Shown: positions 35,441-45,344 of the stretch, one piece after another | Layout of the letters: every line of letters begins with the position of its first letter | Numbering within the stretch: the stretch's first letter is position 1 | Assembly: GCF_023065955.2 (NCBI RefSeq) | Contig: NW_026622874.1 | Coordinates: 10,336,001 to 10,400,000 of the forward strand | Origin: Ursus arctos | Taxonomy: Eukaryota; Chordata; Mammalia; Carnivora; Ursidae | Length of the DNA stretch: 64,000 nucleotides | Reading direction: 5' to 3' | The notes under the pieces: model-generated | Seen by the model: only the letters and a program-made list of their open reading frames with translations | Told to the model about the DNA's origin: nothing | Databases searched by the model: none | Translations under genes and position numbers: made by a program

Positions 35441-36040
35441 AAACTTGTGTGAACAGCTAACGCAAACCCCATTTTTAAGGTTTTTTGTGCATTAGGACAG
35501 TAATAGTGATGAACAAAAACTGTCCTGTTATTGACACTATTATTCCCATTTTACAGATGCCTAAACTTGCATGTTCTGAATCCTGTCCACACTAAACTAC
35601 TCTCTGGAGAAGCGTATGCATTGACGGTATGATTGGTAGTATTATTGTCATTTTCCTCCAATCACTCGGCCAAAAACCATTCCTGAAGCACCCGGATGAC
35701 CCATATTCTGTATTCATATATTTGGTTGCCAAGACTTTCTCTCTTTCTTTGCTGGGAAAAAGTTAATATAGAATTGTGTCCTACAAATTCAGTTTTCAAC
35801 CTCTGTTGAGTCTTTGGTCTTACCTGGAAAGTCTTTCATGTGTCCCAGGTGAACTTTCTTGGGACAAACGAACAAACTCATTTTTTGGTGTTGTTAGGAG
35901 TTGTTCTCCTAACAACATTCGGAATGGTTGTGACTGTCCTCAAGCCTCCAGCAGCCAGTTCCTCCAAAGAACCATAATCTTCAGCTCTTGGGACGCTGAA
36001 GGCTAGGGAACCTTCACCTTTGCCATCTTCCTCCACCAAG
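35441..36040. other. Spacer with a short MIR-like piece
   Basis: 'attattcccattttacagat' at about 35540-35560 is a short MIR remnant. A near-palindrome 'gttgttaggagttgttctcctaacaac' spans about 35890-35916. Nothing else is recognised. Confidence 0.45.
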
Positions 36041-36053
36041 CCAGCTTCTTTTC

Positions 36054-36614
36054 TTTTTTAAAAATTAAAAAAATTTTTTTCTTCTTATTTTTTCATTATT
36101 ATGTTCAATCAGCCAGCATACAGTACATCATTAGTTTTTGATGTAGTGTTCAATGATTCATTAATTGCATATAACACCCAGTGCTCATCACCACACGTGC
36201 CCTCCTTAATGCCCATCACCCAGTTGCCCCATTCCCCCACCCCCTTCCTTTCTATAATGCTCAGTTTGGTTCCCAGAGTCCAGAGTGTCTCATGGTTTGT
36301 CTCCCTCTCTGATTTCTTCCCATTCAGTTTTCCCTCCCTTCCCCTGTGGTCCTCAGTGCTATTCCTTATGTTCCACATATAAGTGAAACCATATGATAAT
36401 TGTCTTTCTCTGCTTGACTTTTTTCACTTAGCATAATCCCTGCAGTTCCACCCATGTCAATGCAAATGGTGGGTATTCATCCTTATGGCTGAGTAATATT
36501 CCATTGTGTATATGAACCACATCTTCTTTATCCGTTCATCTGTTGAAGGGCATCTTGGCTCCTTCCACAGTTTGGCTAGTGTGGACATTGCTGCTATGAC
36601 CATCGGGGTCCAGA
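36054..36614 (-). mobile_element. 5'-truncated L1 3' UTR
   Basis: About 560 bp antisense L1 3' end with the A-tail as T/A-rich sequence at left and the same 3' UTR block as at 1-293, continuing to 'catttggctagtgtggacat'-like text. A 12 bp duplication 'cagcttcttttc' lies at 36042-36053 and 36615-36626. Confidence 0.92.
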
Positions 36615-36626
36615 CAGCTTCTTTTC

Positions 36627-36955
36627 ATCTACTGTTTCTGCTTTTCTCCTGTCCCCATATTTCAGGGGAAGAGGTGTCTCTTTTCCTGTTAAACTTACTG
36701 GATTCTATCGCTCCTGACCCCTGGGACCTTACTCCATCAGTTACCATCAGACCAAAAACACAGTAACTGCCAGACAAGCAAACAACAACAATAACAACGA
36801 CGCGTCAGCCACACCATCTACCTCCACACATCCCCCTATCCCCTTGTCTATTCTCCTTTCCTTTTTAGCCAAACGACTTGAAATAGTCATTTAAATACAC
36901 TTTCCATTTATATTCATTACCCATGCTGTCCTCCGTCTTTGGCAAAATCAGCTAC
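36627..36955. other. Unique-like spacer
   Basis: Nothing recognised; a short 'aacaacaataacaac' run at about 36781-36798. Confidence 0.45.
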
Positions 36956-36959
36956 TGAT

Positions 36960-37155
36960 TACCGAGAAGGTAGATATTCCTGGCGCTACAGAAGGTCTAT
37001 TACATTGATTACCTCCTTTGAATCCTGAACTCATTATTATCCCCATTTTATAAAGACACTGAGTCTGAGAAATTTAATTTAATTTGCCCACTGTCACTCC
37101 TAGTGCATGGAAGAGCTGGGGTTCAAGTCGAGAATGTCCTCCACTGACCCTACAT
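36960..37155 (-). mobile_element. MIR SINE
   Basis: Antisense MIR: 'tattatccccattttataaa', 'gacactgagtctgagaaatt', 'tgcccactgtcactcctagt' and 'gagctggggttcaagtcg'. Confidence 0.8.
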
Positions 37156-37634
37156 CGCTAGAACATCTCCCCTTGCAAACTGGGGTTCACTTGTTGACTT
37201 CCTAAAATGAACATTTGGAATTTGAATCCAAGTTTTCATTTGCCTACTGATCGCATGGGGCTGTATGTTTTCTTGTTTATTTGTTTTTACTACACCAAAC
37301 TGCATTTTGCTGAGAATTTCCTTACACTATCTAGGGAGGGGAGTATAGAATTTAAAATTTTATCACTTTAGGAAAGCGGGGCTTTCTTGACGGTAATTCT
37401 TTATATCTGTATAGACCCTCAGGCTTTCACTTAATACTCATGTCTCTTCTCTCTTCCAGCCGAGGAGAGAGATGCTTCTAAAATCGATAAAGTGGTGATA
37501 CACACCACAGCCCAGCTCTGCTGGGAAACAGCAAATGCATATGCATTCATAAGATTCAGAAATAGCTGCAAAGCACAGAACACTGTGTCTGGTACTCCAG
37601 TCACACACATGGGAGTCCCCAGTCCCTGTCTACG
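37156..37634. other. Unique-like spacer
   Basis: Nothing recognised. Confidence 0.45.
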
Positions 37635-37647
37635 TCGTGCCCATTTA

Positions 37648-37833
37648 TTCTTTTTTTTTTTTAATTTTTAAAATTTTTTTAAAGTTCCATGATTTATTAC
37701 TTGTGTATAACACCCAGTGCACCATGCAATATGTGCCCTCCTTAGTACCCATCACCAGCCTATCCCATCCCCCGCCCTCCGCCCCGAAGCCCTCAGTGTG
37801 TGAACCATGAGAGACTATGGACTCTGGGATACC
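37648..37833 (-). mobile_element. Short L1 3' end with a 5' inversion (twin priming)
   Basis: The A-tail remnant is at left, then antisense L1 3' UTR to about 37797. The segment 37801-37829 is in the opposite (sense) orientation: it is the reverse complement of the L1 3' UTR text normally found just upstream (compare 'gagtccatagtctctcgtgg' at about 144-163). The target duplication 'tcgtgcccattta' lies at 37635-37647 and 37834-37846. This is the classical product of twin priming. Confidence 0.9.
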
Positions 37834-37846
37834 TCGTGCCCATTTA

Positions 37847-38690
37847 AAGATATTTAAAGTGTACGTTTAAAGTGTACATCACGGTAATTTGATACACATA
37901 TACATTGTGAAGGGCCTCCCCCCATGCAGTTCATTAACGCATCGGCCACCTCACGTGTGTATTTTTGTGTGTGAGAATATTCAAGTCGTACTCCCTTAAC
38001 AGATTGCAGTTATCAGTGTTGTCAACTCTAGTCCCACGTTTTACCTGAAATCCTCAGTCCTTATTCATCTTTGAAAAAACGGATTATTGAAGTGTTGTTG
38101 ACATACAATGTTTTAGTAGTTTCAGGTGTACAGACCTTGTTCGTCTTACAGCTGAAAGTTTGTACTAACGTCTCTAATTTTCTCCACCCCCGGTCCCTGG
38201 CAACCACTTTTCTATTCTGTTTCTATGAGTTTGACTTTTTTTTTTTTTTTTGGATTCCACATGTAAGTGATACTCTGCAGCATTTTTCTTTCTGTGTCTG
38301 ACTTATTTCACTTAGCACAATGCCCTTGGGGTCCATGCATATCATCCCAAATGGCAGGATTGCCTTCTTTCTCCTGGTTGAATAATATTCCAGTGTGCGT
38401 GTGCGGGTGCGTGTGGGCGTGGGCGTGGGCGTGTGACTTCTTCATTCATTTTTCCATTGATGGGCCCTTAGGCTGTTTCCATATTTTGGTTATTGTGAAT
38501 AATGCTGCAATAAACATGGGACTACAGAAATCTTTTCAATATCCTGCTTTCATTTCCTTTGGATATATACCTAGAAGCGGGATTTCTGGATCATAGGGTA
38601 GTTCTATTTTTATTGTTTTGAAGAACCTCCCTACTGTTTTCCACAGAGAATGAACCAATTTACATTTCCACCAACAGTGCATGAGGGTTC
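37847..38690 (-). mobile_element. Old L1 (L1MA/MB-type) 3' end
   Basis: Antisense old-L1 3' UTR and ORF2 end: 'gagaatattcaagtcgtact', 'attattgaagtgttgttgac', 'ggattccacatgtaagtgat', 'acttatttcacttagcacaa', 'ggctgtttccatattttgg', 'aatgctgcaataaacatggg' and 'ccaccaacagtgcatgaggg'. The younger L1 at 37648 inserted at its left edge. Confidence 0.85.
38393..38436. repeat. GTGTGGGC-type simple repeat
   Basis: Short G/T/C repeat (gtgcgtgtgcgggtgcgtgt, then gggcgt units) that interrupts the old L1 where an 'attgtgtatatatacc' motif would be expected. CpG-rich for the region. Confidence 0.85.
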
Positions 38691-38699
38691 CCTAGGAAG

Positions 38700-38840
38700 A
38701 ACTTTAAAGACCCTAATTTTACCTTTTCATAGGTAAGAAAGTTAAGGTTCCGATGTGCCAAGTGAATGCTTGAGCCAAGTTTTGGGGAGTTGGGACTGAC
38801 CTCAGTTCCCCTGACTCTTAGCACAGTGCTCTTTCACCCT
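38700..38840 (-). mobile_element. MIR SINE fragment
   Basis: Antisense MIR: 'ttttcataggtaagaaagtt', 'aaggttccgatgtgccaagt' and 'ctgactcttagcacagtgct'. Confidence 0.65.
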
Positions 38841-39590
38841 CAGTCACTTGATGTAATTGAGTCCCATGTGTAGGGATACATGGGTTCGGGAGCTTGGAGA
38901 TTCTAGCTGTTCCCTCATTGGTATGCACTGTGGTACTTCTGAGCCAGGCTGATGATTTCCCTTTTCCTCAGATTCCCCTGGGGATAAGAAGCTTGGAATT
39001 CCAATCAGAGGCTCTTAGATTCTGAGCTTTTTAATGGAATGTGTCCTACTATCCTTGTGAATTGGAAAGAGCAAGGGCGACATGCTTTCCCCTGGCTGGG
39101 AAGCCAATGACTCGATGAAGATTACCTTGACGCGAGCATGCCCAGTGAGCCCCGCAACAGCAAAGCACAGCTCTCTGCCACATTCATTATAGTAATTAAT
39201 TAGGTTCCAGCCTAAAAGGCCATTAATCTCTATAGATTTTGTCTGCCAAACCCCGGAATCTCTTCTGTTGAAAAATATGCTGATCCACTTGCAAAGTTGG
39301 AGCAGAGAAAAAGAAAAGACGAACAGCTGGCTCATCAAGTCTTGGCCAGCGATGCTCACCACGGTGGGCTGACTCATGTTCTTGGCTGGAGAAGTGGATG
39401 CCAGTTCAGTGTCCTAGAAACCTGCTCTCTCACTGTGAAATTGGGGTCCTAAAAGCCACCAAATGTTTATGGCAGAGAGCTGGGAAGTGCCAGAATGATC
39501 ATTTCTAATCAGTTCATCGCTATTCCCTCTCACTCCCACTTCCACCTCTAGCCCTCGAATTTCTAATAAAAATCCCCTTAGTCCACATGC
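38841..39590. other. Unique stretch with a conserved-element-like block
   Basis: No repeat recognised. The block at about 39090-39320 is unusual for the window: it retains CpGs and holds homeodomain-type core sites (tagtaattaattaggtt), with a 120-codon open frame over it on the minus strand (39015-39377). The frame has no recognised domain. It could be a non-coding regulatory element, but this cannot be decided from one sequence. Confidence 0.4.
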
Positions 39591-39594
39591 TGCA

Positions 39595-39690
39595 GTGGAA
39601 AGAGCTCTACAAAGACCTACGCATTTGATTTCTGTCTACTCCTCTTTAGCTGTGAGTCCTTAACCGAGTCACGGAACCTCCTTGGGCTTG
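39595..39690 (+). mobile_element. MIR fragment
   Basis: Sense MIR: 'cagtggaaagagctctacaa', 'tagctgtgagtccttaac' and 'gagtcacggaacctccttgg'. Confidence 0.6.
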
Positions 39691-39910
39691 GTGTCAGTTT
39701 CCTGGTGCTGCTGTAAGAAATGGCCTCATACCTAGTAGCTTGAAACAAACATGGCAATTTATTCTGTCACCGTCCTTGAGGCCAATCGGAAGTCTGAATT
39801 CAGTATTGCTATGCTGAAATAAAGATGTCGGTAGTGCCATGATCCCTTCAGAGGTTCTAGGGGTAACCCTTCCTCCCCTCTTCCAGCTTCTGGTGGCTGA
39901 AGGCATGCCG
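39691..39910 (-). mobile_element. MLT1-type LTR fragment
   Basis: Antisense MaLR LTR: 'tcctggtgctgctgtaagaa', 'agcttgaaacaaacatggca', 'agaggttctaggggtaaccc' and 'cttccagcttctggtggctg'. Confidence 0.7.
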
Positions 39911-39929
39911 CTAAAGGTACATGACACTT

Positions 39930-40060
39930 GGCAGACAGCATTCGTTTTATTTAATGAATATTTACTGAACACGCCTTCTGCTCTTGCAGGTGCCGAGAAT
40001 ACCACAGTGAACAAAACAGATTAAGTCTCTGCTCTTGTGGAGCTTGAGTCTAGCAGCTTA
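39930..40060 (-). mobile_element. L2 LINE 3' tip
   Basis: Antisense L2 end: 'aatgaatatttactgaacac', 'gaataccacagtgaacaaaa' and 'ctcttgtggagcttgagtct'. Confidence 0.75.
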
Positions 40061-40139
40061 TAAATGCATGGTCATAAGGAGGAGACTTATTTCTACCCAC
40101 TACCTGCTCACCACCCTTCTACTGTTACGTGCTGAAGCC

Positions 40140-40335
40140 GTTCCAGTCTTAAGAGTTTGTCTTAAATGCTGCCTCCTCCATGAAGCCTTCTTCGTTTTAG
40201 CCCTGCACGCTTAAACTTTCTTCTGAATCTCCCAGACACCACACTTTACCCTAACTGTGTTTATCATATTCTGTTAGTCACTTTTAAAAACTATACTCTC
40301 TATAGTCTCTTGGGGGTTCCTTATCTCAGGGCTCA
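40140..40335 (+). mobile_element. L2 LINE fragment
   Basis: Sense L2: 'cttaaatgctgcctcctcca', 'tgaagccttcttcgttttag', 'acaccacactttaccctaac' and 'tgtgtttatcatattctgtt'. Confidence 0.65.
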
Positions 40336-40499
40336 AGCTAGGGATGAGAGAAGCATGAGGTTGGGGCTCTGGGCTCCACTCCACTTGGCCAGGGCTGGTT
40401 TACCTTTACTGTTTACATCCTGAGCTTCTAGTAGGATGCCATCTCTAGGAGTTCTACGACAAAAGCACTTGATAATAATTGGTCTTGATCAGCATGTCT

Positions 40500-40655
40500 T
40501 GACCCGAGCTGCTGTGACAGCACGTGTGGCTCCCATTCCACTACACCAATGCCCTGCTGGAACCTTCCACTTCTGCCCAGGGATTCTGATTCAGTAGGTC
40601 TGTGGTGGGGTATACGAGCTCCCTGGGTAGTTCTGATGCAGTCAACTACGGATGC
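40500..40655. mobile_element. MER5-like DNA transposon remnant
   Basis: Core motif 'gattctgattcagtaggtct' with 'gtggtggggtatacgagctc' and 'gtagttctgatgcagtc', as in MER5A/5B hAT-type elements. Confidence 0.65.
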
Positions 40656-41389
40656 CACAGCTCTCCATGGCTCTACATTTGACCAGATCATAAATGACTT
40701 GAAAAGACTCAATGCTTTTTTGTTTGGCTTTATAGCCATCCCTCCCACCAGCATATAGCAGGCACGCCTTTGAATTTTTGCATCTTTAAGACACTCAGGA
40801 AGAATGGTTATGTTGCACCAGCAGCAACAACAAAACAAATCCTACTGTCTTCTGTTAGTGAGATTCCGTCACAGACCCAGAGCCCGGAGCTTGCTTCTCA
40901 TGTCCTCATCTGGGATCCAGGCTGAGGGAGCAGTCACCACTTCAAATATTAGTAGCTGCTCTTATTCAAGGTCCCGCATTTGAAATGACATGTCATTCCT
41001 GCTCCCAGCTCATTGGCCAGGACTATTTGTATGGCCCAATCCAACTCTAAGGGAACTGAGACATGAAATCCTACCATGTACCTGGAAACCAAAGCACAGG
41101 AAAACCTTGGGAAATAACACTTACGACCATCACAGTGCACTCTTCTGGTTAGCAAACATTTGGCACATTTTCCCTCCCACAGGCAAAGTACTCTCATGCC
41201 ACCCTATGGGAGACAAACCAAAAATTCCAGGTAGACACTCCCTGAGTCACCAGCTGGAAGTCTAGGGGCTGGGGGGATGCATTCAGTCTCTGTATGAGAT
41301 GGTAACGCTCAGCGGCGTCCACGTCAGATCTGGCTGGGACTCACCCTGATGTGCAGCTCTCTGAACTAAATTAAAGGACAGGTCTTAAT
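40656..41389. other. Unique-like spacer
   Basis: Nothing recognised; short frames on both strands without features. Confidence 0.4.
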
Positions 41390-42798
41390 GTCCTGTAGTA
41401 GCTTCCTATGGTTATCATAACAAATTACCAATAACTGGTGGCTTAAAACAATAGGAATTTGTTCTCTCGCAATTCTGGAGACCAGACGTTCAAAATCAAG
41501 GTGTCAGGAGGGCTGTGCTCCCTCCCAAGGCTCTGGGACAGACTCCCTCCTCCCCCTTTCCAGTGCCTGGCATCGGCAGGTGCTCTGTAATGTGTGGCTG
41601 CACCGCTCTGTTCTCTGCCTCCATCTTCACGTGGCTTTGCCTCTGCTGTCCGTGTGGGCATCCTTCTCTAGGTGACACTCGTCATTGGGTTTAGGTCCCG
41701 CTCGGAAAATCCAGGAGGATCTTATTTCAAGAGTCTTAATTTAATTACATCTGCAGAGACTCTTTTTCCGGAATAAGGTCACATTCATAGGCTGGGGGAT
41801 TAGGATATGGACATATCTTTTAGGACCTATAATTGCAGGTCACTCTAGTTTCTCCTCTGGCCAAAACTCACATCCATCCACAAGCAAAATACGTTCACCC
41901 GTCCCCAAACTCTCCAATTTTTTAGCCCATAACAACAACATCAGCTGTAAGTCCCAATCTTATCCCCATGTCATCAGTTCAAAAATCCCCACTGTCATGC
42001 CCTGAGCCATTTAAATCTGTTTATAGATGAGACTCTGAGTATACTTGATCCTGGGGGAAAAATTCCTCTCTATTTAAGGACTCATGAAACTGGAAAACAA
42101 GCTACATGCTCCCCAAACACAATGGTGTGACAGGCATAGGACAGAAATTCCCATCCAGAAGGGCACTGGAGAAAATGAAGAGGTCGCTGGTCCCACACAA
42201 GGTCTAAGTCCAGCAGGGGAAATTCTATTAGGTTCCAAAGCCAGAGAGTAATCCTTTGTGGCAAGACTCCACCCTCTGGACCCGTGATGGCTGGACTGGT
42301 CTCTGTGCCACCTGTTATGTCTCTGCCCTTGCCGCCATCTTTCCTATTTTGCGGGGTAACATGTGTTCACAGCTGAGTAGCTCTATCAACCAATTTCCTG
42401 ACTGTAGAATTTTGAAAGTCTCACGGCCTTCTTTCATTTTTTTCTGTCATTGTCCCTTTCAGTACAAGCTGTCAGTTATTTTTTTTTAAAGATTTTATTT
42501 ATTTATTCGACAGAGATAGAGATAGCCAGCGAGAGAGGGAACACAAGCAGGGGGAGTGGGAGAGGAAGAAGCAGGCTCCCAGTGGAGTAGCCCGATGTGG
42601 GACTCGATCCCATAACGCCGGGATCACGCCCTGAGCCGAAGGCAGACGCTTAACCGCTGTGCCACCCAGGCGCCCCATGTCGGTTATTTTTTATTACAGG
42701 TACAAAGACCCCTTTTTCACAAATAAGGTCATGTTCACAGGTTCTGATGATTAGAATGTGGACCTGTTTTTGGGGGCCACCATTCAACCCATTACATG
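41390..42798 (-). mobile_element. ERVL-MaLR (MLT1/MST-type) element with LTRs and internal part
   Basis: Minus orientation. The 3' LTR is at left, about 41390-41868 ('ggcttaaaacaataggaatt' and 'aattctggagaccagacgtt', ending near 'aataaggtcacattcatagg'). The internal part is about 41870-42470 ('ccacaagcaaaatacgttca', 'tgagactctgagtatacttg', 'ggtgtgacaggcataggaca'). At right, 42690-42798 is a truncated 5' LTR that begins with RC 'tgtaatgggttgaatggtgg'. A Can-SINE interrupts it. MaLR internal regions carry only relics of gag-like sequence, and no coding frame survives. Confidence 0.8.
42486..42677 (-). mobile_element. Can-SINE inside MaLR, young
   Basis: Minus-strand near-consensus copy. The target duplication is 'tgtcagttatttttt' (about 42470-42484) against 'tgtcggttatttttt' (about 42678-42692). 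Confidence 0.93.
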
Positions 42799-43740
42799 CT
42801 CCCATCCCCATGCCCAATATACATTAGTGGAAAACAGACAGGATAACTGAAATAAACACTTTGGTTCCTAAGTAAAAAGAATGTGAGACTCTCCAGTCAC
42901 TGGTCTGTAGCAATTCTGAACTCTTACCTCGCAGATGTTGTGATGGCCTTCTATTTTGAGAGTGGGAAATGCTTCTTGATTAACCCATAGCTTTGGAGTA
43001 GTTCCCCCGCCTGATGTTCTCCATGGATCTTCCCCACGTCCACCTCTTGGGGAGATTCTCGTTTTCCCATAATCCTGCAGTGGTATTTTAGAACATGGCC
43101 TTCTTGAGATCTGAACAGCTTTCTCAGTCATAGACTGGTGAGATCCAAGTGTCATTTTGAATTTTGAATACCGTAAACGTTTTTAGTCCAGGCTCACAGT
43201 TTCTTTGGCAATATAACTCTTTAAAAACTCACTGAGATCCTTATCTACTTGCTCCTACTCAGTTCTATGTGCCAATAGCCACACCTACAGTTCTTTCCCA
43301 GACACTTTTTACATTTGCTATACTTTTATGCTTCCTTTAACTCGTAACTTTCTTTCAAATCATCTATGAGTTTCTCAGTCTATCAGGCTTCAGTGGGAGA
43401 ACCACACGTCTGATCTCTTTTCTCTGAAGTATTTTGCTCAGTTGCAGGCATATACTGGGTACCATGAAATTAAATGGATCTCTGGTTTCAGACACCTTAT
43501 TTCCTTCAGAGGTTTGACAAATGGGTGTTATGGTCACGCCCCTGATTCCATCCTTTACTCAAGGCTGAATTTTAGTTGGTTCAAAGATCCTCACAGTTTT
43601 ATCTTTTATTGCTTAGCATAATAAAATGTAGCCTTTTCTATCCCTACCCATACTCAAATTCCTGGATATTTTCTATTTCTTTCTCTGGGCTTATCTTTTT
43701 CTTGTGCCTTGTCAAGTTCAGCCAGGTAAATAAACACATG
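42799..43740. other. Unidentified stretch
   Basis: No repeat is firmly recognised. It could include further decayed ERV internal sequence, given the adjacent MaLR, but I cannot align it by eye. A 95-codon minus-strand frame (42868-43155) has no recognised domain. Confidence 0.35.
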
Positions 43741-43749
43741 CTACTAATA

Positions 43750-43970
43750 TCTTATTTTATTTTATTTTTTATTTTTTTGAGAGAGGGAGAGAGGGAGAGA
43801 GAGCGTGGAAGGTGTGGGTGGAGGGGCAAAAGGAGAAAGAGAGAAAAATCCCAAACAGGCTCTATGCCCAGTGTGGAGCCTGATGTGGGGCTCAATCCCA
43901 TGACCCTGAGATCATGACCTGAGCCAAAATTAAGAGTTGGACGTTTAAAGACTGAGCCACCCAGGCGCCC
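43750..43970 (-). mobile_element. Can-SINE, older subfamily
   Basis: Minus-strand copy with a long T/A-rich tail at left and a diverged middle. Short duplication 'ctactaa' at 43741-43747 and 43971-43977. Confidence 0.9.
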
Positions 43971-43977
43971 CTACTAA

Positions 43978-44440
43978 CCCTTTTTATAGCATTTTCTCTG
44001 ATATGTGAAAGTTCATTAGGGACCTCATGTGCCTTCCAAGTTATAATCGGCAGCATTTTTATTAAATATTTTGTCCCTGTTAGCATTCTTCCAGTCTCCA
44101 ATAATACTTTCAGTTTCTGAATCAGCTAGAAAGTATAGATTTTGTTGAACTAACAAAAGACTTCAAAAGGCTTTTAAATACAAAGTTTTATTTTTTGTTC
44201 ACACTGTATGTCTAATGTAGATTGGGTGGGTGGGTGGAGGGGTGCTTCTTGTCCTCTGCAATCCAAAATAATGGTTATTGTGTATCTCATGTAATTTTCA
44301 ACCTTAGTATCAGTTGTGTTGTCTACATATCAAGCACTTGGGCATCAAAACACAAAAATTAATTAAACGATTTCCTTTCACTTTTAACCTTATCACTAGC
44401 TGCATTCAAATAAGTAGAAAATTCACAGCTGAAACTATTT
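43978..44440. other. AT-rich spacer
   Basis: Nothing recognised; a small 'gggtgggtgg' run near 44225. Confidence 0.45.
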
Positions 44441-44444
44441 ATTT

Positions 44445-45340
44445 TTTTGAATTTTGTTTATTTTAACAGGCTTTGATTCACTTTATTTTTCTCCTATAAA
44501 ACTCTGTGGTGGTCACAGCTGGAGCCTGGTGTGGGTCTTTACAAGACATTCAGTGAATCCCTGAGAGGGAGCCTTGGTGAACACAGTCCCTTTCCGGAGG
44601 TCAGGGGTGAGACAGCTGTAGGTCTCAGAAATGGAGTCAAAAGTGATTGTAGCCAAGTTGCCCAGGGTAACAGTGGAGCCCCTGGTGGGAGCGAGGTGTA
44701 CCAGTCATCAATCCCAGCCATCATCAGTAGTTTCTTGGACACAGGGTCTGGGAAAATGCCATTGCCTCTGCGGGTGGTGACGAGGTGCACATGCACAGAG
44801 CCCCAGAGGCTGGTCATATAGCCTGGAACAGTGTGGGGCTTACTGGTCTTGTTCCCCCAGTATCCTCACTGTACGGGGATGATGGAAATCTTAGTCAAGA
44901 TGATGGCCCCATGGATGGCAGTGGCTACCTCCTTGGAGCACTTAATACCCAGACCTACGTGTCCACTGTATTCTCTGGTGGCAACAAATGTCTCGAACCT
45001 GGTCTGCTGGGCAGCACGGGTCTGCTTTTGCACTGGCATAATCTTCAAAACCTCATCCTTGAGGGATGCCCCCAGGAAAGAGTCAAAGATCTCAGATTCC
45101 TTGATGGGCAGAGAGACAAGATATATCTCCTGCAGGGACTTGATCTTCATATCCTTAACCAGTTGGTCCTGCTTGGTGACAGGGATCCACTCCTTGTCCA
45201 TGTCCTTGCCTCCCCGAGCCCCCAGCCTCTGCCCCACCCAGGCTCACTCCGATCCCTCCTCCACCCCAGCCCGGATGCCCTAGGGAAGTCCCTGTGGCCT
45301 TCCATTCCAGGGGCTTCCCATTCCAGGCTCCTGGTGCAGC
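44445..45340 (-). pseudogene. RPS2: Processed pseudogene of ribosomal protein S2
   Basis: RPS2 (uS5) is a small-subunit ribosomal protein with many processed copies in mammals. The minus-strand frame 45237-44866 holds an intron-free RPS2 segment with typical pieces [46 protein letters not shown] and [20 protein letters not shown] at 44863-44865 interrupts it at an arginine of the PVRRGYWGNK region. The same frame then resumes ([15 protein letters not shown]), and a frameshift after that leaves the last part in another frame. The Gly/Arg-rich N-terminus (about 45200-45340) is badly decayed. A polyadenylation signal AATAAA (plus-strand tttatt at 44482-44487) and A-rich tail remnants at about 44436-44465 mark retroposition. 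No intron is seen, and it is not functional as a ribosomal protein gene. Confidence 0.95.
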
Positions 45341-45344
45341 ACTG

